A DNA stretch of 59,648 nt from Halothiobacillus sp. (lineage in GTDB: Bacteria > Pseudomonadota > Gammaproteobacteria > Halothiobacillales > Halothiobacillaceae). The translations under genes were made by a program, and so were the position numbers. The notes under the pieces are model-generated. The model made no database searches. It had not been told where the DNA came from and saw only the letters and a list, made by a program, of their open reading frames with translations. Each line of letters begins with the position of its first letter. The first letter of the stretch is position 1. Positions 26,319 through 33,858 of the stretch are shown here, one piece after another. The stretch covers positions 1 to 59,648 of the forward strand of contig JAABTF010000009.1 in the NCBI GenBank assembly GCA_011389965.1, written 5' to 3'.

Positions 26319-26984
26319 ATGAATAACACCGACCAAGGCAAGCAGCTGGCCGCTCAGGCAGCGATCGATTACGTTCCATCCGGCAGCGTGGTGGGCGTGG
26401 GCACCGGCTCGACCGTCAACTTCTTCATTGACGAACTGGCCAAGATCAAGAACCGCATCGAAGGGGCGGTTTCGAGCTCCGAGGCCAGCACAAAGCGTCT
26501 GCGCGACCACGGCATCGAGGTGTTCGATCTCAACAGCGTCAACGAGATCCCCGTCTATGTGGATGGCGCCGACGAGTCCAACGAGAACCTGCAACTGATC
26601 AAGGGCGGCGGTGGCGCACTGACCCGCGAGAAGATCATCGCCCACATGGCGAAAAAATTCGTCTGCATCGCGGACGAAACCAAGCTGGTCGACGTGCTCG
26701 GCGCCTTTCCCCTGCCGGTGGAGGTGATCCCCATGGCCCGCAGCATGATCGCCCGCGAGCTGGTCAAGCGCGGCGGCCAGCCGGTCTATCGCGACGGCTT
26801 CGTCACCGACAATGGCAACCAGATCCTCGACGTGCACAACCTGCGCATCATGGAACCTGCCAAGCTGGAAACCGAACTCAACGACATCCCCGGAGTCGTA
26901 ACCGTTGGCATTTTCGCCCTCCGCCCGGCGGATGTGCTGATCCTGGGCACCGCAGACGGAGACATTCGCAAGATTGACGGGTAA
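26319..26984 (+). CDS. rpiA: ribose-5-phosphate isomerase A
   Basis: A 221-residue isomerase interconverting ribose 5-phosphate and ribulose 5-phosphate in the non-oxidative pentose phosphate pathway. The phosphate-binding motif is [16 protein letters not shown] near residue 27, with catalytic loops [11 protein letters not shown] and [12 protein letters not shown]. Full family length. The next gene, a secreted retropepsin-like protein, begins four bases after the stop, so rpiA appears to be translationally linked to a functionally unrelated cluster. Confidence 0.96.
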   Translation: MNNTDQGKQLAAQAAIDYVPSGSVVGVGTGSTVNFFIDELAKIKNRIEGAVSSSEASTKRLRDHGIEVFDLNSVNEIPVYVDGADESNENLQLIKGGGGALTREKIIAHMAKKFVCIADETKLVDVLGAFPLPVEVIPMARSMIARELVKRGGQPVYRDGFVTDNGNQILDVHNLRIMEPAKLETELNDIPGVVTVGIFALRPADVLILGTADGDIRKIDG

Positions 26985-26988
26985 ATCC

Positions 26989-27519
26989 ATGCGCGGATAT
27001 CGAATCGCGCGTTCCGGCCTACTGAGCGCTGCCATGCTGGCCTGTTTTCTGGCCGTCTCTTTTCTGGCCGCCCCGGCCCAGGCCAAAGACAAGACGCACA
27101 AGCAGATTTTCGGCTACATCGAGGATGTGCGGGTCATGGAGCTGGAGCGCCACATGCGCGCGAAGCTCGATACCGGGGCGACCACCTCGTCGATCGATGC
27201 CCGCGAGATCGAAAAGTTCGAAAAGGACGACGAAGACTGGGTTCGCTTCACGGTAGTCAACCGCGACACCGAAGAACGCCAGATCCTCGAAGAGCCGATC
27301 ACCCGCATCGTCCACATCAAGCGTCATGGCAAGGACTCGCAGGAACGCTATGTGGTGGATCTGGATTTCTGCATTGGCGATCGACTCATATCCGATGAGG
27401 TCAGCCTGACCTCGCGCAAGAAGTGGAACTATCCTCTGCTGGTGGGTCGAAATCACCTCGCGGGCCACGTGCTGGTGGACTCCTCCGTCAAGAACACCCG
27501 CGCGCCAAGCTGCGATTGA
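26989..27519 (+). CDS. periplasmic retropepsin-like aspartic protease homologue
   Basis: A 176-residue exported protein. A signal peptide (Arg-rich start, hydrophobic LLSAAMLACFLAVSFLAA, APAQA cleavage site near residue 32) precedes a domain with the single aspartic-protease motif AKLDTGATTSSIDA (Asp61-Thr-Gly). Later come VVDLDFCIGDRL and KKWNYPLLVGRNHLAGHVLVD, the pattern of the PF05618 family. One Asp motif in a small domain implies that two chains form an active site, as in retroviral proteases. Databases call this family ATP-dependent zinc protease, but I see no HExxH and no ATP-binding motif. It is the first gene of a trio with the transglutaminase/7TM protein and an ATP-grasp ligase. 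ATG 26989 follows rpiA by four bases. Confidence 0.88.
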   Translation: MRGYRIARSGLLSAAMLACFLAVSFLAAPAQAKDKTHKQIFGYIEDVRVMELERHMRAKLDTGATTSSIDAREIEKFEKDDEDWVRFTVVNRDTEERQILEEPITRIVHIKRHGKDSQERYVVDLDFCIGDRLISDEVSLTSRKKWNYPLLVGRNHLAGHVLVDSSVKNTRAPSCD

Positions 27520-27643
27520 TCGCCGCGGCCACCGGCCCAGATCCTGGGGAAACCGGATACTGGGGGAACTTGCGACCGGGCCACGGTCTACCCCCTCCTG
27601 ACAACCCTTTCCTGCCGCCCCGCCCGGAGTCCTGCCCGCGATC

Positions 27644-29203
27644 ATGAGACGTCTTCACCTACTGTTCGTTGTGCTGCTGCTGACCGTCGTCGGCTTGTCG
27701 GTCGCCTGGTACAAATACAACACCCTGGGCTTCCCCTTGACGCCGGACCGGGAGACAGAGACCTGGACGGTCGAGGCACAGATCGCGGTGAATCCGGGCC
27801 AGGCACCGGCCTCGGTGCATTTCGCCCTCCCCACCGATCCGCCGCATTACTCGGTGCTCGACGAAAGCTATGTCTCCCGCGGCTGGGGGCTGACCAACCA
27901 GTTCACCAAACGGCAGCGGGAAGCGGTCTGGACCAAGCGCGACCCCGAGGGCAAGCAGACGCTCTACTACCAGGCCACCGTCTATCGGGCCCAGGAAGAG
28001 ATCCAGCCCTCTCCCTACCCCGGACCGGCGGATCCACCGCAACTCGAGGAACCGCTCAAGTCTGCAGCCGAGGCGTTCATCGAGGAGATTCGCGCCACCT
28101 CGGCAGACATCCAGACCTTCGCCACCCTGCTGGTCAAGGAAGTCAATGCCGCCAACCCGCACGAGAACATCGCCGCGTTTCTCAAACCCGATGCTACCGA
28201 GACCGAGCGGACCCGCTTGGCCATCCGCCTGCTCTCGATCGCGCGCATCCCGGCCCGCATGACACACGGCGTGACGCTCACCGACGAGGGGCGCAATCTA
28301 CGCCCGACCACCTGGCTCGAGGTGCACAATTCGCGGCGCTGGGTACCGATCGATCCGCGCACTGGCAGCTTGGGCTATCCGCGCCACTTCCTGGTCTGGT
28401 GGCACGGCGACCGGCCGGCGCTGGACAGCTCGGGACTCAAGGGGGCCGAACTGACGTTCGCCAGCACGCGCAACCTGCGTGATGCGGTGGAAACCGCCCG
28501 GCTCCAGTCAAGCATCGTCAATTCGCGGCTGATCGACTTCTCGCTGCTCGACCTGCCGATCGACGCCCAGAATACCTACCGGGTGCTGCTACTGGTGCCC
28601 CTGGGCGCCTTGATCATCGTGTTGCTGCGCAATGTGATCGGCATCCGCACCTTTGGCACCTTTATGCCGGTACTGATCGCGCTGTCATTTCGTGAGACGC
28701 AGCTGATCGGTGGCGTGATGCTGTTCACGCTGATCGTGGCAATGGGGCTGGTGATCCGCTTCTACCTCGAGCACCTCAAGCTGCTGCTCGTGCCGCGACT
28801 GGCGTCGGTGGTGATCGTGGTGATCCTGCTGATGGCGCTGACCAGCATCGTCTCGCATCGCCTCGGCATCGAGATCGGCCTGTCGGTCGGCCTGTTCCCC
28901 ATGGTCATCCTCGCGATGACCATCGAACGGGTGTCAATCGTTTGGGAGGAGCACGGACCAGCGGACGCCCTCACCCAGGGGGCCGGCTCACTTGCCGTCG
29001 CCGCGCTCGCCTATCTGGTCATGGTCAATGACTACGTGACCCATCTGTTCTTCGTCTTCCCGGAACTACTGCTGGTGGTGCTTGCCGTGACGCTGCTGCT
29101 GGGCCGGTACACCGGCTACCGGCTGACCGAGTTGTTCCGGTTCCGCGCCTTCAAGACGCTGGCCCAGGCACGTCGTCCCGACTCAGCCGGGGACAACCGC
29201 TGA
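27644..29203 (+). CDS. inactive transglutaminase fused to a 7TM membrane domain
   Basis: A 519-residue membrane protein. An N-terminal signal/anchor helix (about 5-23) is followed by an extracytoplasmic transglutaminase-like domain (about 30-290) and then about seven hydrophobic helices (about 305-500: for example VLLLVPLGALIIVLL and LFTLIVAMGLVIRFYL). The TGase core segment IARIPARMTHGVTL is recognisable, and I find no cysteine anywhere in the chain, so the Cys-His-Asp triad cannot form; the domain is probably a binding module. This matches the known inactive-transglutaminase/7TM family (PF14400 plus PF14402). It lies between the retropepsin and the ATP-grasp ligase, its constant partners. 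The stop overlaps the ligase start by one base. Confidence 0.9.
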   Translation: MRRLHLLFVVLLLTVVGLSVAWYKYNTLGFPLTPDRETETWTVEAQIAVNPGQAPASVHFALPTDPPHYSVLDESYVSRGWGLTNQFTKRQREAVWTKRDPEGKQTLYYQATVYRAQEEIQPSPYPGPADPPQLEEPLKSAAEAFIEEIRATSADIQTFATLLVKEVNAANPHENIAAFLKPDATETERTRLAIRLLSIARIPARMTHGVTLTDEGRNLRPTTWLEVHNSRRWVPIDPRTGSLGYPRHFLVWWHGDRPALDSSGLKGAELTFASTRNLRDAVETARLQSSIVNSRLIDFSLLDLPIDAQNTYRVLLLVPLGALIIVLLRNVIGIRTFGTFMPVLIALSFRETQLIGGVMLFTLIVAMGLVIRFYLEHLKLLLVPRLASVVIVVILLMALTSIVSHRLGIEIGLSVGLFPMVILAMTIERVSIVWEEHGPADALTQGAGSLAVAALAYLVMVNDYVTHLFFVFPELLLVVLAVTLLLGRYTGYRLTELFRFRAFKTLAQARRPDSAGDNR

Positions 29204-30183
29204 TGGCGATCAACTGGCCGATATCACCTCGACGGCTGCGCGAACTTGGCGTGCTGGGCATGAACCAGCGCAATGGGGAGTTCATCGCCGAGTTGAATAC
29301 GCGGCGCTATTACCCGCTGGTCGACGACAAGCTATTGAGCAAAGAGCTAGCCGTCGAGGCGGGCCTCTACGTACCGGAACTCTACGGAGTGATCCGAACC
29401 ACCCACGAATTCAAGGGGCTCTCAAAGCTGGTCGGCCAGCACGAGGAATTCGTCATCAAGCCGGCCAACGGCGCCGGTGGCGACGGCATCCTGGTAATCG
29501 ACGGCAAGCAGTCCGATCACCCCCTGGTCTACCGGCGGGGGTCGGGCCGACCGATCGACATCGACGCGATTGCGCTCCACATATCCAACATCCTCGCCGG
29601 GGCCTACAGCCTGGGCGGCCGGCCCGACGTGGCCATGATCGAATACCGGGTCAAGTTCTCGCCACTGTTTGCCAAGATCAGTTTCCAGGGCGTGCCGGAC
29701 ATCCGCACGATCGTCTACAAGGGCTACCCGGTGATGGCCATGGTACGGCTGCCCACCAGCCAGTCCGATGGCAAGGCGAACCTTCACCAGGGTGCCATCG
29801 GAGCGGGCGTCGACATGGCCCTAGGCCGCACCCTCGATGGGGTGGCCCACAATGCGCAGGTGATCCACCATCCGGACACCCTCGAGCCAATCCAGGGAGT
29901 AGAGATTCCGGGGTGGCAGTCACTGCTCGAGATGGCCGCCACTTGCAGCGACATCACCGGCTTGGGGTACATCGGGGTGGACGTGGTCCTCGACCGGGAC
30001 CGGGGTCCGCTAATCCTCGAACTCAATGCCCGTCCGGGGCTCTCCATCCAGGTTGCAAACGGTGAGGGATTACGTCACCGTATCGAACGCATCGACCGGC
30101 ACTTGAAGTATCTGAATCGCCCGGAGAACGCCGCCGAGCGGGCCTGCTGGTCGCGTGAGAATCTCGCCCCCCTGAACCTTTGA
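29203..30183 (+). CDS. RimK-related ATP-grasp alpha-L-glutamate ligase-like protein
   Basis: A 326-residue cytoplasmic ATP-grasp enzyme resembling the TIGR02291 family (RimK-related glutamate ligase). Motifs are EEFVIKPANGAGGDGILV (nucleotide-binding Lys and glycine loop, about 85-102), the central KISFQGVPDIRTIVYKGYPV, and the Mg-binding GPLILELNARPGLSIQV (about 269-285). RimK relatives add amino acids through an acyl-phosphate; the acceptor here is unknown. The ATG overlaps the upstream stop as TGATG, so it is tightly coupled to the 7TM protein. A simple reading is that the ligase makes a peptide-like product inside the cell, and the membrane protein and protease act on or sense it outside. 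That is inference. Confidence 0.9.
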   Translation: MAINWPISPRRLRELGVLGMNQRNGEFIAELNTRRYYPLVDDKLLSKELAVEAGLYVPELYGVIRTTHEFKGLSKLVGQHEEFVIKPANGAGGDGILVIDGKQSDHPLVYRRGSGRPIDIDAIALHISNILAGAYSLGGRPDVAMIEYRVKFSPLFAKISFQGVPDIRTIVYKGYPVMAMVRLPTSQSDGKANLHQGAIGAGVDMALGRTLDGVAHNAQVIHHPDTLEPIQGVEIPGWQSLLEMAATCSDITGLGYIGVDVVLDRDRGPLILELNARPGLSIQVANGEGLRHRIERIDRHLKYLNRPENAAERACWSRENLAPLNL

Positions 30184-30195
30184 CAAGACACCATC

Positions 30196-31050
30196 ATGTC
30201 CCAGCTTTTCGCCGTAATCGGCAATCCGATCGAGCATTCGCGCTCCCCCATGATTCACCAGAGCTTTGCCCGGCAACTAGGCATCGACCTGACCTATGAA
30301 AAGCTCTGGGCCGCCATCGACGGCTTCGAAGAAGCGGTGAATGCGTTCCGCGAGCGGGGCGGCCGGGGAATGAACGTCACGGTCCCATTCAAGCTCGAGG
30401 CGTTTGACCTTGCCGAACGCCGCAGCCCGCGGGCTGAGCGGGCTCTGGCAGCGAATACCCTGGTATTCCCCGACTCGGCCGACAAGCCTGTCTACGCCGA
30501 CAACACCGACGGCGTCGGGCTGGTCAACGATCTTGCCTTCCACGGGGTCACGCTTGACGACAAGCGGATCCTGATCCTGGGTGCCGGTGGGGCGACCCGC
30601 GGCGTGCTCGCCCCGCTGCTCGAGCAAGCACCGCAGGAGGTCCTGATCGCCAACCGCAATCCGGAGCGCGCCTACGGCCTGGTGGAGGAATTCCGCGACG
30701 CGGCGGGCGAATGCCGTCTTTCCGGCTCTCCGCTCGAAGGCATCGAGGAAAGCCTGTTCGACCTGATTGTCAACGCCACTCCCGCCAGCCTCACGGCCCA
30801 GCTTCCGCCCCTGCCGGATGGGTTGGTGGGCGCACACACCGTCGCCTACGACATGGCTTACGGCGCCGAACCGACTGTGTTCATGCAGTGGGCCGAGGCC
30901 CGCGGCGGACGGCCGCTCGACGGGCTGGGCATGTTGGTCGAACAGGCTGCCGAGAGCTTCTATCTCTGGCATGCCCAACGCCCCGACACCACGCCGGTGC
31001 GCGAGGCCTTGCGCCAAAACATCCGAAAGAAGGCGGATCAGGAAGAATAG
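30196..31050 (+). CDS. aroE: shikimate dehydrogenase
   Basis: A 284-residue NADP-dependent enzyme reducing 3-dehydroshikimate to shikimate. Shikimate-binding residues are in NPIEHSRSPMIH. The catalytic Lys is Lys66 in MNVTVPFK with partner Asp in YADNTDGVGLVNDL. The NADP Rossmann loop is LILGAGGATRGVLAPL, then NATPAS and GLGMLVEQAAESFYLW. It starts 12 bases after the ATP-grasp gene and is probably co-transcribed with that trio, though no functional link is known. Confidence 0.96.
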   Translation: MSQLFAVIGNPIEHSRSPMIHQSFARQLGIDLTYEKLWAAIDGFEEAVNAFRERGGRGMNVTVPFKLEAFDLAERRSPRAERALAANTLVFPDSADKPVYADNTDGVGLVNDLAFHGVTLDDKRILILGAGGATRGVLAPLLEQAPQEVLIANRNPERAYGLVEEFRDAAGECRLSGSPLEGIEESLFDLIVNATPASLTAQLPPLPDGLVGAHTVAYDMAYGAEPTVFMQWAEARGGRPLDGLGMLVEQAAESFYLWHAQRPDTTPVREALRQNIRKKADQEE

Positions 31051-31055
31051 ATCGA

Positions 31056-31097
31056 GGCCGGCGACGGAATCGGCCGGCCATCAATAGAGGGGATCCC
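31056..31097. terminator. possible terminator stem-loops between aroE and the DUF2802 gene
   Basis: A 7-bp GC stem (31056-31062 with 31073-31079, 10-base loop) is followed by a short GGGGATCCCC palindrome (31088-31097) in the 63-base gap between convergent genes. There is no T-run, so factor-independent termination is uncertain. Confidence 0.35.
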
Positions 31098-31113
31098 CCA
31101 CGCAGAGGGATGT

Positions 31114-31551
31114 TCAACGCCCCGAGGCGCGTTCCTCGTCGGGGCGGTTGACACGCATCAACAGGAGCGCTTCGCTTTCGGACAGACCGAAATCATCGAT
31201 CAGTTCCTCGACGCTCACCCGCCCCTGGGCCGCCAGGCGCAGCGCGTGCCCGAACCCGGGCTCGTCGTCGTCCGCGGCGGCAACCGCGTCAATCCGCGCA
31301 TTGAGTTGCGTCACCCGCTCCTCAAGTTGCCCGGCACGCTCGTCCACGTGGTCAAGATGACGCCCGAATCCCGCCAAGGCGGACTCCAGACCGCGATGCT
31401 CGCGCTCCAGTCGCTCCATCTGGTGCTGGAACCAGCGCTCTCGGGTCAGCTGGGCGTGGCGCAAGCCACGGTAGCTACGCAGTGTCACCAGCAGACCGAT
31501 CAGCGCGAGAACCAGCGCGACGGCGGTAACCCAGATCACGGGGACAGTCAT
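31114..31551 (-). CDS. DUF2802 membrane-anchored protein, end of the chemotaxis operon
   Basis: A 145-residue protein. One N-terminal helix (VIWVTAVALVLALIGLLVTL) precedes a long charged coiled-coil segment (about 30-90: ERWFQHQMERLEREHRGLES, then ERAGQLEERVTQLNARID). The C-terminal domain AAQGRVSVEELIDDFGLSES has the look of a small helix-turn-helix. This matches DUF2802, typically the last gene of polar-flagellum chemotaxis operons after cheW. Its start overlaps the cheW stop as ATGA, so it is translated with it. The function is unestablished; a pole-associated membrane factor is one guess. Confidence 0.82.
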   Translation of the reverse strand: MTVPVIWVTAVALVLALIGLLVTLRSYRGLRHAQLTRERWFQHQMERLEREHRGLESALAGFGRHLDHVDERAGQLEERVTQLNARIDAVAAADDDEPGFGHALRLAAQGRVSVEELIDDFGLSESEALLLMRVNRPDEERASGR

Positions 31552-32054
31552 GTGGCGGTAATGTCGGAAAGACTCTTCATGTCGACGAGGATAATCAATT
31601 TCTCATCCTGGGGCACGATGCCGAGAATATGTCGCGCCCGGTCGTCGTTCACTGACATCATCGCCTGATCGACCACCGACTCCGGAAAGGCGATCACCTC
31701 GGCGACGCTGTCGACAACCAGACCGACGATCTCCCCTGACGCCACCTCGATCACCATGACGCGGCTGTTCTCGTCGTGCTTCTTTTCCTCGAGACCGAAG
31801 AAGATCCGCGCATCCACCACGGTAACCACGTTGCCACGCAGATTGATGATGCCGAGGATGGAGTCCGGCGCGCCCGGGATAGGCGTGATCTCGGCATCCC
31901 TTAGCACCTCCTGGACATCCAGGACATTGAGCGCGTAGATTTCCTCGTCCACCGTGAAGCTGACCCAGCGCGACAGCGGCCCCTTGTCCTGCGCCTCGAA
32001 CTCCTCGTCGTATTCTTCCGGGGTTTGCCGCTGTTGCATTGCTTGTTCCGTCAT
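31548..32054 (-). CDS. cheW: chemotaxis coupling protein CheW
   Basis: A 168-residue CheW that links receptors to the CheA kinase. After an acidic N-terminal tail of about 25 residues (EEYDEEFEAQDKG), the SH3-like CheW fold has WVSFTVDEEIYALNVLDVQEVL, a PGAPDSILGIINLRGNVVTVVD block (about 60-82) and GIVPQDEKLIILVD near the end, all typical. It follows the ParP-like gene by 41 bases and overlaps the DUF2802 gene. A full-length single-domain CheW beside the ParP CheW-like protein shows division of labour rather than duplication. Confidence 0.96.
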   Translation of the reverse strand: MTEQAMQQRQTPEEYDEEFEAQDKGPLSRWVSFTVDEEIYALNVLDVQEVLRDAEITPIPGAPDSILGIINLRGNVVTVVDARIFFGLEEKKHDENSRVMVIEVASGEIVGLVVDSVAEVIAFPESVVDQAMMSVNDDRARHILGIVPQDEKLIILVDMKSLSDITAT

Positions 32055-32095
32055 CTCTCAACCCTCGTTTTCTTGCCCTGGCGACCGACAGCCGC

Positions 32096-33022
32096 TCAGT
32101 TACGGTTCTTCAACGCCGCTCTCAGTCCCTGCGCGTCCAGCACGGCCACGCCGGCCGAGGGGGCGGTGCCGGCCAACCAGCCGCGACGCGCTTGTCGTTG
32201 TTCGTCCGAACGCCATTCCACCGCTTTGGCTTTCAGCGCGGCCGGTTGCTCGACCCGTTCTCCCATCACGCCCCACAGGCCGCCGTTGCCGAGAAGGAAT
32301 ACTTCCTGATCCGCGTCCGCTCGTGAACGCGCTCCCGTGAGACCGGCAAGCGACAGAATCAGCCGCGGACGGCCGTCTACCTCCAATGAGCCGGCAATAT
32401 GTGCCGGTGCACCGGGTACCGGCGTCAACGTCGGCTCGGGATGTCGGGAAACGATGTCTTGTGCAGGCAATGCCATCAGCATCTTTCCGACACGCAACCA
32501 GCCCCAAGGAGACGCCTCTCCGATCTCAGCCGACCCAGCAGGCTCTTCTGTCTGCTCCACCTCCGTGGGCTGATCGACGACTGCATTTTCCACGCCGAAA
32601 GCCTCGGAGGCCACGTCTTCGGCGTCGGCGTCGGCGTCTGTTGGAGCCTCAAGCATTGGCTCCTCAGCGGTTTCCTCGGCACTATCAGCAGACTGCTCGA
32701 CAATCGCCTCCGGATCGGCAGTGACCGTATCCGATGGCGTCTCCGGTGCTTGCGAGGCAGACGAAGGCGTTACCTCGGAAGGCGAGTCGGCCGTGGTGGT
32801 GTCGGTCGGGTCCGGCAGATCCTCGGTGAGCGCCTCCTCCTCGACCGATTCGGCGACATTGATCACCTTCAGGCCGGGGGCCCGGCGAGTCCGAGGCGGC
32901 TGCGGCGAGATTGGCTCGGGACCATCCGGATCGCGCAGCAGCCCATCGAGGTAGTCGGTGATGGCGGCGTCCTGGTCCACCATCGAATGGCGCTCCCCAG
33001 CATGCTGTTTTTCGATTGCCAT
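32096..33022 (-). CDS. ParP-like protein with C-terminal CheW-like domain
   Basis: A 308-residue protein with three parts: a short N-terminal segment (MVDQDAAITDYLDGLLRD around 14-31), a long low-complexity acidic Glu/Thr/Pro/Ala region (about 60-180), and a C-terminal CheW-like domain (WLRVGKMLMALPAQDIVSRH, then PGAPAHIAGSLEVDGRPRLI). This layout and the place between a ParA-like gene and cheW match ParP of Vibrio, which tethers CheA/receptor arrays to ParC at the pole. ATG 33022 overlaps the parA stop as TGATG; the ORF extends 46 codons upstream into parA and that part is not used. The CheW-like domain is divergent, so it probably binds CheA without being a standard coupler. Confidence 0.8.
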   Translation of the reverse strand: MAIEKQHAGERHSMVDQDAAITDYLDGLLRDPDGPEPISPQPPRTRRAPGLKVINVAESVEEEALTEDLPDPTDTTTADSPSEVTPSSASQAPETPSDTVTADPEAIVEQSADSAEETAEEPMLEAPTDADADAEDVASEAFGVENAVVDQPTEVEQTEEPAGSAEIGEASPWGWLRVGKMLMALPAQDIVSRHPEPTLTPVPGAPAHIAGSLEVDGRPRLILSLAGLTGARSRADADQEVFLLGNGGLWGVMGERVEQPAALKAKAVEWRSDEQRQARRGWLAGTAPSAGVAVLDAQGLRAALKNRN

Positions 33023-33858
33023 CAGCGTGACTCCTTGACCTGAGCACTCGGCGAGGGCGGAATGGTCTCCATGTCGGGAGCGGCCTCGCTCACGTGTGAC
33101 TCCAGCCAACCCAGGAATGCCCCATATGCCTGGCTGCCGCGTGCGCTCGGGTTGATCCACGGCAAGGGCTTGCCCAGCCGGCTGGCTTCGCGGAATTGGG
33201 TATCGACCGGTATTACGTCCGGCCAGACATCGTCATCGTAGCGATCATGCAAGATGCGGAGCGTGTCATGGGAGGCGCGTGTGCGACGGTCAAACATGGT
33301 CGGCAAGATCACGTATTCCAGCCGCTGCTGTCGCGAGCGCTGCACCATCGCCAATGTGCGCAGCATGCGCTCGAGACCCTTGAGGGCAAGAAATTCGGTC
33401 TGCACCGGCACGATCAGAAACTCGGCCAGGGCAAGCGCATTGACCATGGTCACGCCCAGAATGGGCGGGCAGTCGATCAGCACGTAGTCGTAGTCGTCGC
33501 GGATGCGCTCGATCGCCCGCTTGAGCACCAGACCCATACCGTCGCGCATGCCGAGTTGGCGATCGAGGGTGGCCAACGCGGTCGATGCCGGCATCAGGCT
33601 GATGCCGTCGAAGGAGGTGGGATGCACCACGCGCGTGGGGTCGAGTGGCTGACCGTCGGCGGCCGACTTGAACAGCGAGTACACGCTCGCCCCCGGCGCC
33701 TCCGGCTCCATGCCGAAATAGACCGTCATCGAGCCATGCGGGTCGAGATCGACCAGCAGGACACGACGGCCCTGGCGGGCGAGATGACCGGCGAGCGAGA
33801 CGCTGGTGGTGGTTTTACCCACCCCGCCCTTCTGGTTGGCAACCGCCCATATCTTCAT
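33022..33858 (-). CDS. ParA-like ATPase, ParC type
   Basis: A 278-residue deviant Walker ATPase. The Walker A motif is NQKGGVGKTTTSVSL with the signature Lys10 and Lys15, Walker B-like RVLLVDLDPHGS, and DYVLIDCPPILG. Position after cheB and before the ParP/CheW genes fits ParC, which positions chemotaxis arrays at the pole, rather than a chromosome-partition ParA; there is no parB here. It overlaps cheB by four bases (ATGA). It is distinct from the other MinD-like ATPase in the window, FleN. Confidence 0.87.
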   Translation of the reverse strand: MKIWAVANQKGGVGKTTTSVSLAGHLARQGRRVLLVDLDPHGSMTVYFGMEPEAPGASVYSLFKSAADGQPLDPTRVVHPTSFDGISLMPASTALATLDRQLGMRDGMGLVLKRAIERIRDDYDYVLIDCPPILGVTMVNALALAEFLIVPVQTEFLALKGLERMLRTLAMVQRSRQQRLEYVILPTMFDRRTRASHDTLRILHDRYDDDVWPDVIPVDTQFREASRLGKPLPWINPSARGSQAYGAFLGWLESHVSEAAPDMETIPPSPSAQVKESR

